Shown piece after piece: positions 6,761-12,330 of a stretch of 12,330 nucleotides of DNA (position 1 is the first letter of the stretch; each line of letters opens with the position of its first letter). The stretch comes from Phycisphaerales bacterium (GTDB lineage Bacteria; Planctomycetota; Phycisphaerae; Tepidisphaerales; Tepidisphaeraceae): assembly GCA_028288905.1 (NCBI GenBank), contig JAQGHJ010000914.1:1-12330 (forward strand), written 5' to 3'. Both the position numbers and the translations under genes were made by a program. The notes under the pieces were generated by a model. It did not search any database. It was not told the DNA's origin and saw only the letters and a list, made by a program, of their open reading frames with translations.

Positions 6761-7882
6761 CTATTCCGTCGCGTGCGACGATCCGGTCGCGTCGTCAATT
6801 CGCCGGATCAGCGGCCAGTCATTTTTGTAGTTCGCCGAGACAAACTTGGTGGGCGTGCCGGTGCCGGCCCCGCCGATTCGGTGTTCCAGCGGCGTGCCCT
6901 TCCAGTCGAACGACGTGATCGCCTCCCGCACCTTCTTCGCCAGCTCGGGCGTCAAGTTGTACGCGTACCCGAGGCCCGCAGTGGGGAACTTCTCCGACTC
7001 GTACACCGACCGGTAGTCGCCCTGCGATACGGTGCCGGCCGCCAGCGCGCGGCCGAGCATGTCGTCGGCCACGGCGGCGACCTTGTACTTCTTCGCCTTG
7101 ATCCCGGCGATCGACTCCTCGTGCCCGCCGGAGTACCGCCACGTGTAGTCCTGGCTCGGCAGCAGCCCGAAGTCGCCGCGCAGCACGACGATCGCCGCCT
7201 TGTATCCCGAGTTGCTCGCCGTCTCAGTGAACGCCAGCTCCGACCCCTTCACGTCGGCCGGCGACTTGAGCGGTGAGTCCGCCGGGACGATCAGCCGCAT
7301 CCGCGTCAGCCCCGACCCGTCCGGCGTCGGCAGGATGGCGACCGGCACGAACCCGCACGCGTTCACGGCCTTGGGGACGCTGCCGGTGTTCAGCCCCGTC
7401 ACCTGGAGCTTGCCCTCCCGCAACGCCTTTAGCTGGTCCTTCACGTCCGTCAGCGAAGTGTCGTACTTCACCGGCTTGCCGGTCACCTTCGACAGGTGGT
7501 CGACGAACGGCTGCCAGTCCTTAGCGTAGTCGGCCGCCTCGTCGACGGCGATGTACGAGAACGTGAGCTCCGGCGGGTCGACGAGCAGCTTCGGGTCGGT
7601 CGGCGGGTCGGCAACAAGGTCGCCGTCGGCGTCGGTGAACCGGGCGGCCAGCCGGTTGGTCACCGGTGCCCCGAGCCCGGTCAGCTTCAGCATGAGTTGG
7701 GCGTGCTCGTCGGCCGACTGCTGTTGCGGTCCGCGGACCCGCATCAGGTACAGCCCGCCGAGCACGCCGGCCGCCGGCACGAGGACCAGCAGGGCGAGCA
7801 GGATGATCGACGTCCGGCCGGACCGAGACCGGACGGGCGCAAGCGGTTGGGCTGCGTGAGGCGCGCGGGGGTTGTGGGTCAT
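6761..7882 (-). CDS. PhnD-like phosphate/phosphonate-type substrate-binding protein, N-terminally anchored
   Basis: The 373-residue product belongs to the PhnD/SsuA periplasmic binding protein group (PF12974-like). After a short cytoplasmic N-terminus there is one hydrophobic helix (about residues 25-47) with no lipobox cysteine or clear cleavage site, so it is probably membrane-anchored facing the periplasm. An Asp-rich loop (DADGDLVADPPTDP, about 84-97) resembles a calcium-binding loop. The binding domain follows: ELTFSYIAVDE, WQPFVDHLSKVTGKPV, VTGLNTGSVPKAVN, FTETASNSGYKAA and YSGGHEESIAGIKAKKYKVAAVADD. This order is typical of PhnD proteins. The ATG at 7882 is the best start, although no strong ribosome binding site is seen. 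No ABC ATPase or permease gene flanks it. Ligand specificity (phosphonate, phosphite or another oxyanion) cannot be read from sequence alone. Confidence 0.85.
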   Translation of the reverse strand: MTHNPRAPHAAQPLAPVRSRSGRTSIILLALLVLVPAAGVLGGLYLMRVRGPQQQSADEHAQLMLKLTGLGAPVTNRLAARFTDADGDLVADPPTDPKLLVDPPELTFSYIAVDEAADYAKDWQPFVDHLSKVTGKPVKYDTSLTDVKDQLKALREGKLQVTGLNTGSVPKAVNACGFVPVAILPTPDGSGLTRMRLIVPADSPLKSPADVKGSELAFTETASNSGYKAAIVVLRGDFGLLPSQDYTWRYSGGHEESIAGIKAKKYKVAAVADDMLGRALAAGTVSQGDYRSVYESEKFPTAGLGYAYNLTPELAKKVREAITSFDWKGTPLEHRIGGAGTGTPTKFVSANYKNDWPLIRRIDDATGSSHATE

Positions 7883-7920
7883 GGGGGCGTTCGCTTGGAA
7901 AACCAGACTTGCCTCGGTTG

Positions 7921-7944
7921 GTTCACCCCCATCGTCGCGTGAAC
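7921..7944. promoter_or_regulatory. Short inverted repeat upstream of the PhnD-like gene
   Basis: GTTCAC (7921-7926) and GTGAAC (7939-7944) are perfect inverted half-sites 12 bases apart, 39 bases before the ATG of the PhnD-like gene. The arrangement could be an operator, but such short repeats also occur by chance. Confidence 0.2.
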
Positions 7945-7975
7945 CGGCCGGCGTGTGCAAGCGGAAACCCGGTCT

Positions 7976-7991
7976 CCCCCGAACGCGGGGG
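7976..7991. terminator. GC hairpin after the alpha/beta hydrolase gene
   Basis: A perfect 6-bp stem (7976-7981 with 7986-7991) and a 4-base AACG loop start 28 bases after the hydrolase stop codon. There is no U-tract, so this is only a weak terminator candidate. Confidence 0.25.
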
Positions 7992-8019
7992 CGGGCGGCA
8001 CCCCGGCTCGCCGCCTCGG

Positions 8020-9120
8020 TCACCGAAGGTACGGCAGCAGCGCGTCGTGGAACCGCTCTGCCGCCTCGACATGCGGAATGTGGCCGACCCCCTCTAGCTC
8101 GACCAGGCGGGCGTTCGGGATGTCCTTCGCCGCCTCCCGGCCGAGGCGGGGGTAGTCGCCGAGCGCCGCCCGCGCCGCCTCGGGGGCAAACGCCCGGCCC
8201 AGCGCGGTCCGGTCGGCCTGCCCGATCACGAGCAGCGTCGGGACCGCGACCAGCGGGAACTCGTGCCGCACGGGCTGCTGGTAGATCATCTGGTACGTCA
8301 ATGCCGACGCCTGCGCCCACCGCGGGAACTCGCCGCTGAGCGCGACCCGGGCGGCCGGCTCGACGAGCCGGTCCCACTCCGGCCGCCACTCGGTGTGGGC
8401 GAAGTACGCGGTCTTGAAGTACGCCCGCACCGCGTCTCCGCTCTGCTTTAGCTCCGATTGGTAGACGTCCTCGGTCGTGCGGGGCGGCACGCCCTTCGCC
8501 CGCCAGTCCTCCAGCCCGATCGGGTTCTCCAGCACGAGTCGCGTCACCCGCCGCGGGTGCGTGCGGGCGAATCGGACGGCGAGCATCCCGCCCATCGAAT
8601 GCCCGACGACGGCGGCCCGCTCGACGCGGAGGTGGTCGAGGAGGGCGGCCGTGTTGGCCGCCAGCAAGTCGAAGCTGTAGGCGACGTCCGGCTTCCCGCT
8701 CTTGCCGAAGCCGACCTGGTCCGGCACGACCACCCGGTGCCCCGCGGCGGTCAGGGCGGCGATCGTGTCGGCCCAGTACGCGCCGCCGAAGTTTTTGCCG
8801 TGCAGGAGGACGACGACATCGGGGGCGGGATTCGTCGTGGCCGGGGCAGGCGCGCCCGGCTGCCGGCCGGCCGGGGGCACGTCCATGTACGCCATCCGCA
8901 CGTCCTGCCCGTCGATCGTCAGCGGCAGGAACCGGACCGGGTGCGGGTAGGCGAAGGCTTCGAGCCCGATGCCGAGCGGCTGGTCGAATGCTGGCCGGGT
9001 CGCGGGCACCGTGGCCTGCGGCACCTCGGCGGGGCGGGCCACCGACGCCGTGCCGGCCACGATCAGCAGGACGAGCGATGCGGAGAGCCCGCGGCAGCGG
9101 GGCGGTGTGCGTAGGGCCAT
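8020..9120 (-). CDS. Secreted alpha/beta hydrolase
   Basis: The 366-residue protein starts with a signal-peptide-like segment (basic residues, then LSASLVLLIVAGTASVA, residues 12-28), so it is probably exported. The alpha/beta hydrolase fold follows: VVVLLHGKNFGG (oxyanion-hole HG, about 107), VPDQVGFGKSGKP, the nucleophile elbow VVGHSMGGMLA (Ser175), VIGQADRTALG (likely catalytic Asp303) and GVGHIPHVEA (catalytic His347). The cap region (about 205-285) is rich in aromatic residues. All triad residues are present, so it should be active. Related proteins include esterases, epoxide hydrolases, haloalkane dehalogenases and C-C bond hydrolases, and the substrate is not predictable here. The ATG at 9120 is chosen because it places the signal segment at the N-terminus; an in-frame start at 9180 would precede it and overlap the ilvC promoter. 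The gene is divergent from ilvC. Confidence 0.88.
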   Translation of the reverse strand: MALRTPPRCRGLSASLVLLIVAGTASVARPAEVPQATVPATRPAFDQPLGIGLEAFAYPHPVRFLPLTIDGQDVRMAYMDVPPAGRQPGAPAPATTNPAPDVVVLLHGKNFGGAYWADTIAALTAAGHRVVVPDQVGFGKSGKPDVAYSFDLLAANTAALLDHLRVERAAVVGHSMGGMLAVRFARTHPRRVTRLVLENPIGLEDWRAKGVPPRTTEDVYQSELKQSGDAVRAYFKTAYFAHTEWRPEWDRLVEPAARVALSGEFPRWAQASALTYQMIYQQPVRHEFPLVAVPTLLVIGQADRTALGRAFAPEAARAALGDYPRLGREAAKDIPNARLVELEGVGHIPHVEAAERFHDALLPYLR

Positions 9121-9173
9121 GTCGCAGCTTAGGTCCCGCGGCCGGCCGGGCGGGGCCGGGATTTCCGGTCGCT

Positions 9174-9202
9174 TTGACACCCCCGGCGGCGGTCACTAGA
9201 CT
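9174..9202 (+). promoter_or_regulatory. Sigma70-type promoter for ilvC
   Basis: TTGACA (9174-9179) is a perfect -35 consensus. A 17-base spacer separates it from TAGACT (9197-9202), which matches the -10 consensus at four of six positions. Transcription would start near 9209, giving a leader of roughly 90 bases before the ilvC ATG. I find no leader peptide rich in branched-chain amino acid codons in that leader. Confidence 0.6.
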
Positions 9203-9296
9203 GCCCGGCTCGATTTTTCCAGAGCTTTGCGACCCCGCGGCCCGTCCCCCGAGTGTGGCGGCCGGCAGCCGGCGCGGTCCCCGGAGGTATGACGCG

Positions 9297-10316
9297 ATGG
9301 CTGAGCCGCTGAAGATGGTGTACGAGAAGGACGCCCCGCTCGACGGCCTTAAGGGCAAGACGGTGGCCATCATCGGGTTCGGGTCGCAGGGCCACGCCCA
9401 CGCCCAGAACATGCGGGACAGCGGGCTGAAGGTGATCGTGGCCAACCGCCGGGACTCGGCCAACGGCCGGCTCGCGATCGAGAAGGGGTTCGACCCGACG
9501 AGCGTCGAGGACGCGGTCAAGGCCGCCGACCTCGTCATCCTCACCCTCCCGGACGAGGTCCAGCCGGAGGTGTACGAGAAGAGCGTCGCCCCGTTCCTCA
9601 AGGCCGGCAAGACGCTCGGCGTCACCCACGGGTTCAACGTCCACTTCAAGACGATCGTCCCGCCGGCGGACGTCGACGTGATCCTCGTCGCCCCCAAGGG
9701 CCCGGGGCACCTCGTCCGCAGCGAGTTCGAGAAGGGCGGCGGGGTGCCGTGCCTGCTCGCCGTCCACCAGGACGCCAGCGGCACCGCCCGGGCGACCGGG
9801 CTGGCGTGGGCGAACGGCGTCGGCGGGGCCCGTAGCGGCATCATCGAGACGACGTTCAAGGACGAGTGCGAGACCGACCTGTTCGGCGAGCAGGCCGTCC
9901 TGTGCGGCGGGCTCGCGTCGCTCATCAAGGCCGGGTTCGAGACGCTCACCGAGGCGGGCTACCCGCCGGAGATGGCGTACTTCGAGTGCGTCCACGAGGT
10001 GAAGCTGATCGTCGACCTCATCTACCAGGGTGGGCTCGACTACATGCGGTACAGCATCAGCAACACGGCCGAGTACGGCGACCTGACCCGCGGCCCCCGC
10101 GTGGTCAACGCCGACACCAAGGCCGAGATGAAGAAGATCCTGACGGAGATCCAGACCGGCCAGTTCGCCCGCGAGTTCCGCGAGGAGTACAAGGGCGGGA
10201 TGAAGAACTTCAAGCGGCTGTACGAGGCCGACAACAGCCACCCGGTCGAGGTGACCGGCCGGCACCTGCGGAAGATGATGCCGTGGCTGAAGGCGAAGGA
10301 GCCGCCGAAGGCCTGA
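9297..10316 (+). CDS. ilvC: Ketol-acid reductoisomerase (class I)
   Basis: The 339-residue product is the normal size for class I enzymes. It converts 2-acetolactate or 2-aceto-2-hydroxybutyrate to the dihydroxy acids of valine, leucine and isoleucine synthesis, using NAD(P)H and Mg2+. The N-terminal Rossmann domain has VAIIGFGSQGHAHAQN (about 23-38) and a cofactor loop ANRRDSANGR with Arg and Ser residues that suggest NADPH. HGFNVHF follows (His111). The knotted C-terminal domain carries the metal and substrate residues in DLFGEQAVLCGG (Asp194, Glu198), YFECVHEVK (Glu230, Glu234) and SISNTAEYGD (Ser255). The start is set by GGAGG at 9283-9287, 9 bases upstream of the ATG. No acetolactate synthase gene is adjacent, so ilvC appears to be transcribed alone from its own promoter to its own terminator. 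Confidence 0.98.
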   Translation: MAEPLKMVYEKDAPLDGLKGKTVAIIGFGSQGHAHAQNMRDSGLKVIVANRRDSANGRLAIEKGFDPTSVEDAVKAADLVILTLPDEVQPEVYEKSVAPFLKAGKTLGVTHGFNVHFKTIVPPADVDVILVAPKGPGHLVRSEFEKGGGVPCLLAVHQDASGTARATGLAWANGVGGARSGIIETTFKDECETDLFGEQAVLCGGLASLIKAGFETLTEAGYPPEMAYFECVHEVKLIVDLIYQGGLDYMRYSISNTAEYGDLTRGPRVVNADTKAEMKKILTEIQTGQFAREFREEYKGGMKNFKRLYEADNSHPVEVTGRHLRKMMPWLKAKEPPKA

Positions 10317-10321
10317 GCGGC

Positions 10322-10340
10322 CGGCGGGCACTGCCCGCCG
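10322..10340 (+). terminator. Small GC hairpin just after ilvC
   Basis: A perfect 8-bp stem (10322-10329 with 10333-10340) and a 3-base loop start 5 bases after the ilvC stop codon. There is no T-tract. It may help stall polymerase or protect the 3' end upstream of the main terminator. Confidence 0.4.
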
Positions 10341-10355
10341 CGGCGGATCAAGATG

Positions 10356-10404
10356 CAAAAACGAGAGGGCCGCGACAGTCGATGTCGCGGCCCTCTCGTT
10401 TTTG
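10356..10404. terminator. Perfect 22-bp intrinsic terminator, probably bidirectional
   Basis: The arms 10356-10377 and 10383-10404 are perfectly complementary over 22 bases with a 5-base loop (GTCGA). The outer end is an A5 run on the left and a T5 run on the right, so each strand has a GC-rich stem ending in U residues. It lies 39 bases after ilvC and before the convergent CBM9-like gene, and can serve both. Confidence 0.85.
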
Positions 10405-10439
10405 CTCCTCGCACCGCGTTTCCGCCGCCTGGAAATCAG

Positions 10440-10538
10440 AGGGGCCACGACCGTCAGGGAGCGGAGGAGCAAGACGCGGCCGGTGCTCGCGCACGGTCCG
10501 CCTTCCGCTCCGCCGCTCCCTGACGGTCGCGGCTCCTT
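10440..10538. repeat. Roughly 100-base palindromic element, copy B
   Basis: The outer arms include a perfect 17-base inverted match (10448-10464 with 10513-10529), with weaker pairing continuing inward. The left arm matches copy A (6641-6688) at 42 of 48 positions. The right edge lies 21 bases downstream of the TAG stop of the CBM9-like gene, the same distance and orientation as copy A behind the PhnD-like gene. The inner part of the right arm has diverged from the left arm more than in copy A. Confidence 0.85.
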
Positions 10539-10559
10539 TGGGACGATCTTGTACTGTTC

Positions 10560-11798
10560 CTATTCCTCGGTCAGCCGCGACCCGTCCCGCAGTCGAACAA
10601 TGCGAGCCGTCCCGTCGGGCAGCGAAACGCGGGCGGCGGCCGTGTACCCGCCGTCGGCGGCGATCACCTCGACCGGCACCGCCAAACCGCCCGCGGCAGG
10701 GTCGTCCAGCCCCAGCTCCGCGGCCGACCGGGCGTACCCTCCGGCCGCTTGCTTGAACGCCCGCTGCCGGTAGTACGCGCCCATCACCGCGTCCCGCGCC
10801 GGCCGGAGCGGGTCCGGGCGAAACGTCGCGGTCGCCGGCGAGGCCGAGAACTGGATGGTCCCCCACCGTTCCGGCCGGTGCGTGTCGACCACGCCGATCG
10901 GCGACCACATCGAGAACGCCGCCGGGCGGACCTCCCGCGGCACCTTCCGGTACGCGCCGTCGACCACCTCCAGGCCCCACTGGACGCGGGAGAAGTTCGC
11001 CCGCCACTGCTGTCCGTCCGCCGGCGGGCACGGCCGGCCGCCGGCGTACGGCCGCAGCGCCGCCCACGGCATCGCCACCTCCACCGACCACCCGCGGTCC
11101 GGCCCGCCCGCCGGGGCGTTCAGCGTCCCGTCCACGTGCACGGCCGACCGCAGCCCCGGCAGCTCCGCCGGGTCCGTCGGCTTGCCGCCGTCGCGGTAAG
11201 GCTTGGACAGGGACAACTGCCACGTCGTGTTCAGGGCGTTAACCTCGAACTCGTAGTAGTTCTGCCGGTCGCCGTCCGGGTCCAGGAACACCTCGAACGC
11301 GTTGTCGAGGTAGATGGCCGTGTTCCGCTTCGTGATCGACGCCCAGACGTCCGGCTCCTCCAACTCGGCCAGCACGTACATCGCGTCGTCATCCCACAGC
11401 ATCTTGACGCGGGTCCGCAGCCGCGGGGCCGGCCGGCCAACGACGCCCTGGATGTCGGCGAAGTCCTCGGTCCACGCCGCCGCCGCCCACGCCGGCTCGT
11501 CGCCCCGGCCGTCGATCGTGACGGGCGACGGGGCGCGGCCGCACAGGTACCCCCGCGGCTCGATCCCCCGCATCACCGCCCAGTCGCCGTCGAGGTCAGA
11601 CCCGCGGGTCGCCGGCCCGGCGGCGGTCGTTGTCGTGGCGACTGCGGGCCGGCCGGCCGGCTCGGCCGATGTCGTTCGCGCCGTCGGCAGGACGGCCGCC
11701 GCTGCCGCCGAGGCAAGGGCGACGCGCGCGAACCGGCCGCGTAACGGCTGGCGGTTCGGGAGCGAGAAGCGGGGCGTCTGGAGCGGGAAGCGGGGCAT
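10560..11798 (-). CDS. Secreted carbohydrate-binding family 9-like protein
   Basis: The 412-residue product has an Arg-rich N-terminus, a hydrophobic export segment (about residues 24-44) and a Thr/Ala-rich linker. A CBM9-like beta-sandwich follows at about residues 83-318: YLCGRAPSPVTIDGRGDEPAW, TRVKMLWDDDAMYVLAELEEP, FEVFLDPDGDRQNYYEFEVNALN, HVDGTLNAP, DRGWSVEVAMPW, WRANFSRVQW and HRPERWGTIQFS. In known proteins this domain binds sugars or accompanies secreted carbohydrate-active enzymes. Here it is essentially alone, followed by a 90-residue tail of unknown fold, so a catalytic role is not indicated. The ATG at 11798 is preceded directly by AAGGG with almost no spacer, and TAATAT lies just before that, so the transcript may have a very short leader. 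The TAG stop is at 10560-10562. It converges on ilvC. Confidence 0.82.
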   Translation of the reverse strand: MPRFPLQTPRFSLPNRQPLRGRFARVALASAAAAAVLPTARTTSAEPAGRPAVATTTTAAGPATRGSDLDGDWAVMRGIEPRGYLCGRAPSPVTIDGRGDEPAWAAAAWTEDFADIQGVVGRPAPRLRTRVKMLWDDDAMYVLAELEEPDVWASITKRNTAIYLDNAFEVFLDPDGDRQNYYEFEVNALNTTWQLSLSKPYRDGGKPTDPAELPGLRSAVHVDGTLNAPAGGPDRGWSVEVAMPWAALRPYAGGRPCPPADGQQWRANFSRVQWGLEVVDGAYRKVPREVRPAAFSMWSPIGVVDTHRPERWGTIQFSASPATATFRPDPLRPARDAVMGAYYRQRAFKQAAGGYARSAAELGLDDPAAGGLAVPVEVIAADGGYTAAARVSLPDGTARIVRLRDGSRLTEE

Positions 11799-12053
11799 CC
11801 CTTGATATTACGGCTCAAAGGCCGCCGCCGCCGCCGCTGGGCGGTACCAACCCGCCCAACCGCCTACGCGGTCGGAGAGAGGGCAGGACAGTAGGCAGGC
11901 AAAGAACTCACTTGCCTATCAAACCAGTACGCCCTGCTCTGTCCGGACCCTTAATTCCGACCGGCCGCCAACCCCGCTCTCGTCGCGAGAACGCGGTTCC
12001 GACGCGGTGGGTTGGGAGGGTCCGGACAGAGCAGTGATTTCGCCATTTTGTCC
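11799..12053. other. Intergenic region with GCC run and palindrome
   Basis: This is the 255-base gap between two minus-strand genes. It holds a short GCC trinucleotide run (about 11821-11837), a small hairpin AGGCAA/TTGCCT near 11896-11916 and the large palindrome at 11934-12034. I see no credible coding sequence on either strand. Confidence 0.5.
11934..12034. repeat. 101-base palindromic element with perfect 18-base arms
   Basis: CTGCTCTGTCCGGACCCT (11934-11951) is perfectly inverted at 12017-12034. The 65-base interior has its own nested hairpin around CTCG-TCG-CGAG and an extra CCAACCC/GGGTTGG pairing. It starts 19 bases after the stop codon of the small membrane protein gene on the minus strand. 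Its sequence is unrelated to the elements at 1431 and at 6640/10440. It could be a terminator, an mRNA 3' structure or the remnant of a miniature mobile element. Confidence 0.8.
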
Positions 12054-12330
12054 TCAGGGCGACGGCGGCGTGCCGGTCCGCGTCGGGAGCGGGGACCGGC
12101 GGCTCCGGGCGGCCGCCACCCACCGGCGGGCGTACACGGAACCGACCCGGACCGCGGCCAGCCCGACGGCGGCGCACACGATCACTAGGGCGGCCGTCAG
12201 CAAAAAGCCCATCAGGTCGCGGAGCAGCGTGAGCAGGCCGTACAGGGTCAGCCCGGCGACCATCAGGGCGGCGGCGACCCGCACGACCCGCTGGCGGACG
12301 AGCGGCGGGACGGCCGCGTAGCCCGCCGCC
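12054..12330 (-). CDS. Small two-helix membrane protein, 5' end outside the window
   Basis: The reading frame is open from the right edge to a TGA at 12054-12056. Visible residues include GYAAVPPLVRQRVV, then two hydrophobic helices: AAALMVAGLTLYGLLTLL, and after RDLMG the stretch FLLTAALVIVCAAVGLAAV. A basic tail follows (YARRWVAAARSRRS, then a Pro/Thr-rich end). An internal GTG at 12284 would give a 76-residue protein, but the frame continues upstream with credible sequence, so the true start may lie beyond the edge. I do not recognise a family. The two helices and the basic tail suggest an inner-membrane protein with a cytoplasmic C-terminus. Confidence 0.5.
   Translation of the reverse strand, partial: AAGYAAVPPLVRQRVVRVAAALMVAGLTLYGLLTLLRDLMGFLLTAALVIVCAAVGLAAVRVGSVYARRWVAAARSRRSPLPTRTGTPPSP

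Noticed and set aside
6761..9949. A single 1062-codon minus-strand open frame spanning the PhnD-like gene, the hydrolase region and antisense to ilvC
   Set aside because: Only the 3' third encodes a recognisable protein. The rest is out-of-frame or antisense to well-supported genes, an effect of very high GC with few stop codons.
10348..10540. Peptide-like open frames running through the ilvC terminator and palindrome copy B
   Set aside because: Similar peptide phrases arise from palindrome copy A in another context, so they are translations of a non-coding repeat, not genes.
11821..11837. GCC trinucleotide run
   Set aside because: It is short and expected in DNA of this composition. There is no evidence of function or phase variation in a coding frame.
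1..12330. A defence, mobile or biosynthetic multi-gene system
   Set aside because: No nuclease, helicase, toxin-antitoxin pair, reverse transcriptase, recombinase, CRISPR array or synthase cluster was recognised. The genes are metabolic, envelope or secreted proteins in short transcription units.

Overview
The window is very GC-rich, gene-dense bacterial DNA. The gene content fits a planctomycete of the Gemmata type: a PhnD-like protein with an Asp-rich loop, a CBM9-like secreted protein, a TIM-barrel isomerase-like protein and long palindromic intergenic repeats. That assignment is an inference from general resemblance; no rRNA or marker tree is available here. I see no tRNA, rRNA, CRISPR array, insertion sequence, phage gene or defence cluster.

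Layout, left to right. Positions 33-2929 hold two tandem paralogous polytopic membrane proteins of the glycosyltransferase 87 (DUF2029) kind on the minus strand. A near-perfect 37-base-arm palindrome separates them. Upstream of them on the same strand is a PLP-dependent cysteine desulfurase (3131-4324). A divergent AI-2E-type permease (4494-5654, plus) follows and converges on a TIM-barrel sugar-isomerase-like protein (5665-6585, minus) with only 10 bases between the stop codons. Next on the minus strand come an anchored PhnD-type substrate-binding protein (6761-7882) and a secreted alpha/beta hydrolase (8020-9120). Divergent from the hydrolase is ketol-acid reductoisomerase ilvC (9297-10316, plus), with a recognisable promoter and a perfect 22-bp terminator. 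It converges on a secreted CBM9-like protein (10560-11798, minus). The right edge holds the end of a small two-helix membrane protein (12054 to the edge, minus). All intergenic gaps are under 300 bases.

The genes do not form one obvious pathway. They look like short, mostly single-gene transcription units of housekeeping (ilvC, cysteine desulfurase), envelope (GT87 pair, permease) and secreted or periplasmic function. IlvC stands without ilvB/ilvN, the PhnD-like protein without its ATPase and permease, and the desulfurase without a scaffold gene.

The most unusual content is between the genes. Four large palindromes of at least three sequence types lie 19-27 bases downstream of minus-strand stop codons. 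Two of them are copies of one roughly 100-base element, placed at exactly the same 21-base distance from a TAG stop. The TIM-barrel protein has also lost most expected metal ligands. I do not see convincing evidence of a new multi-gene system.
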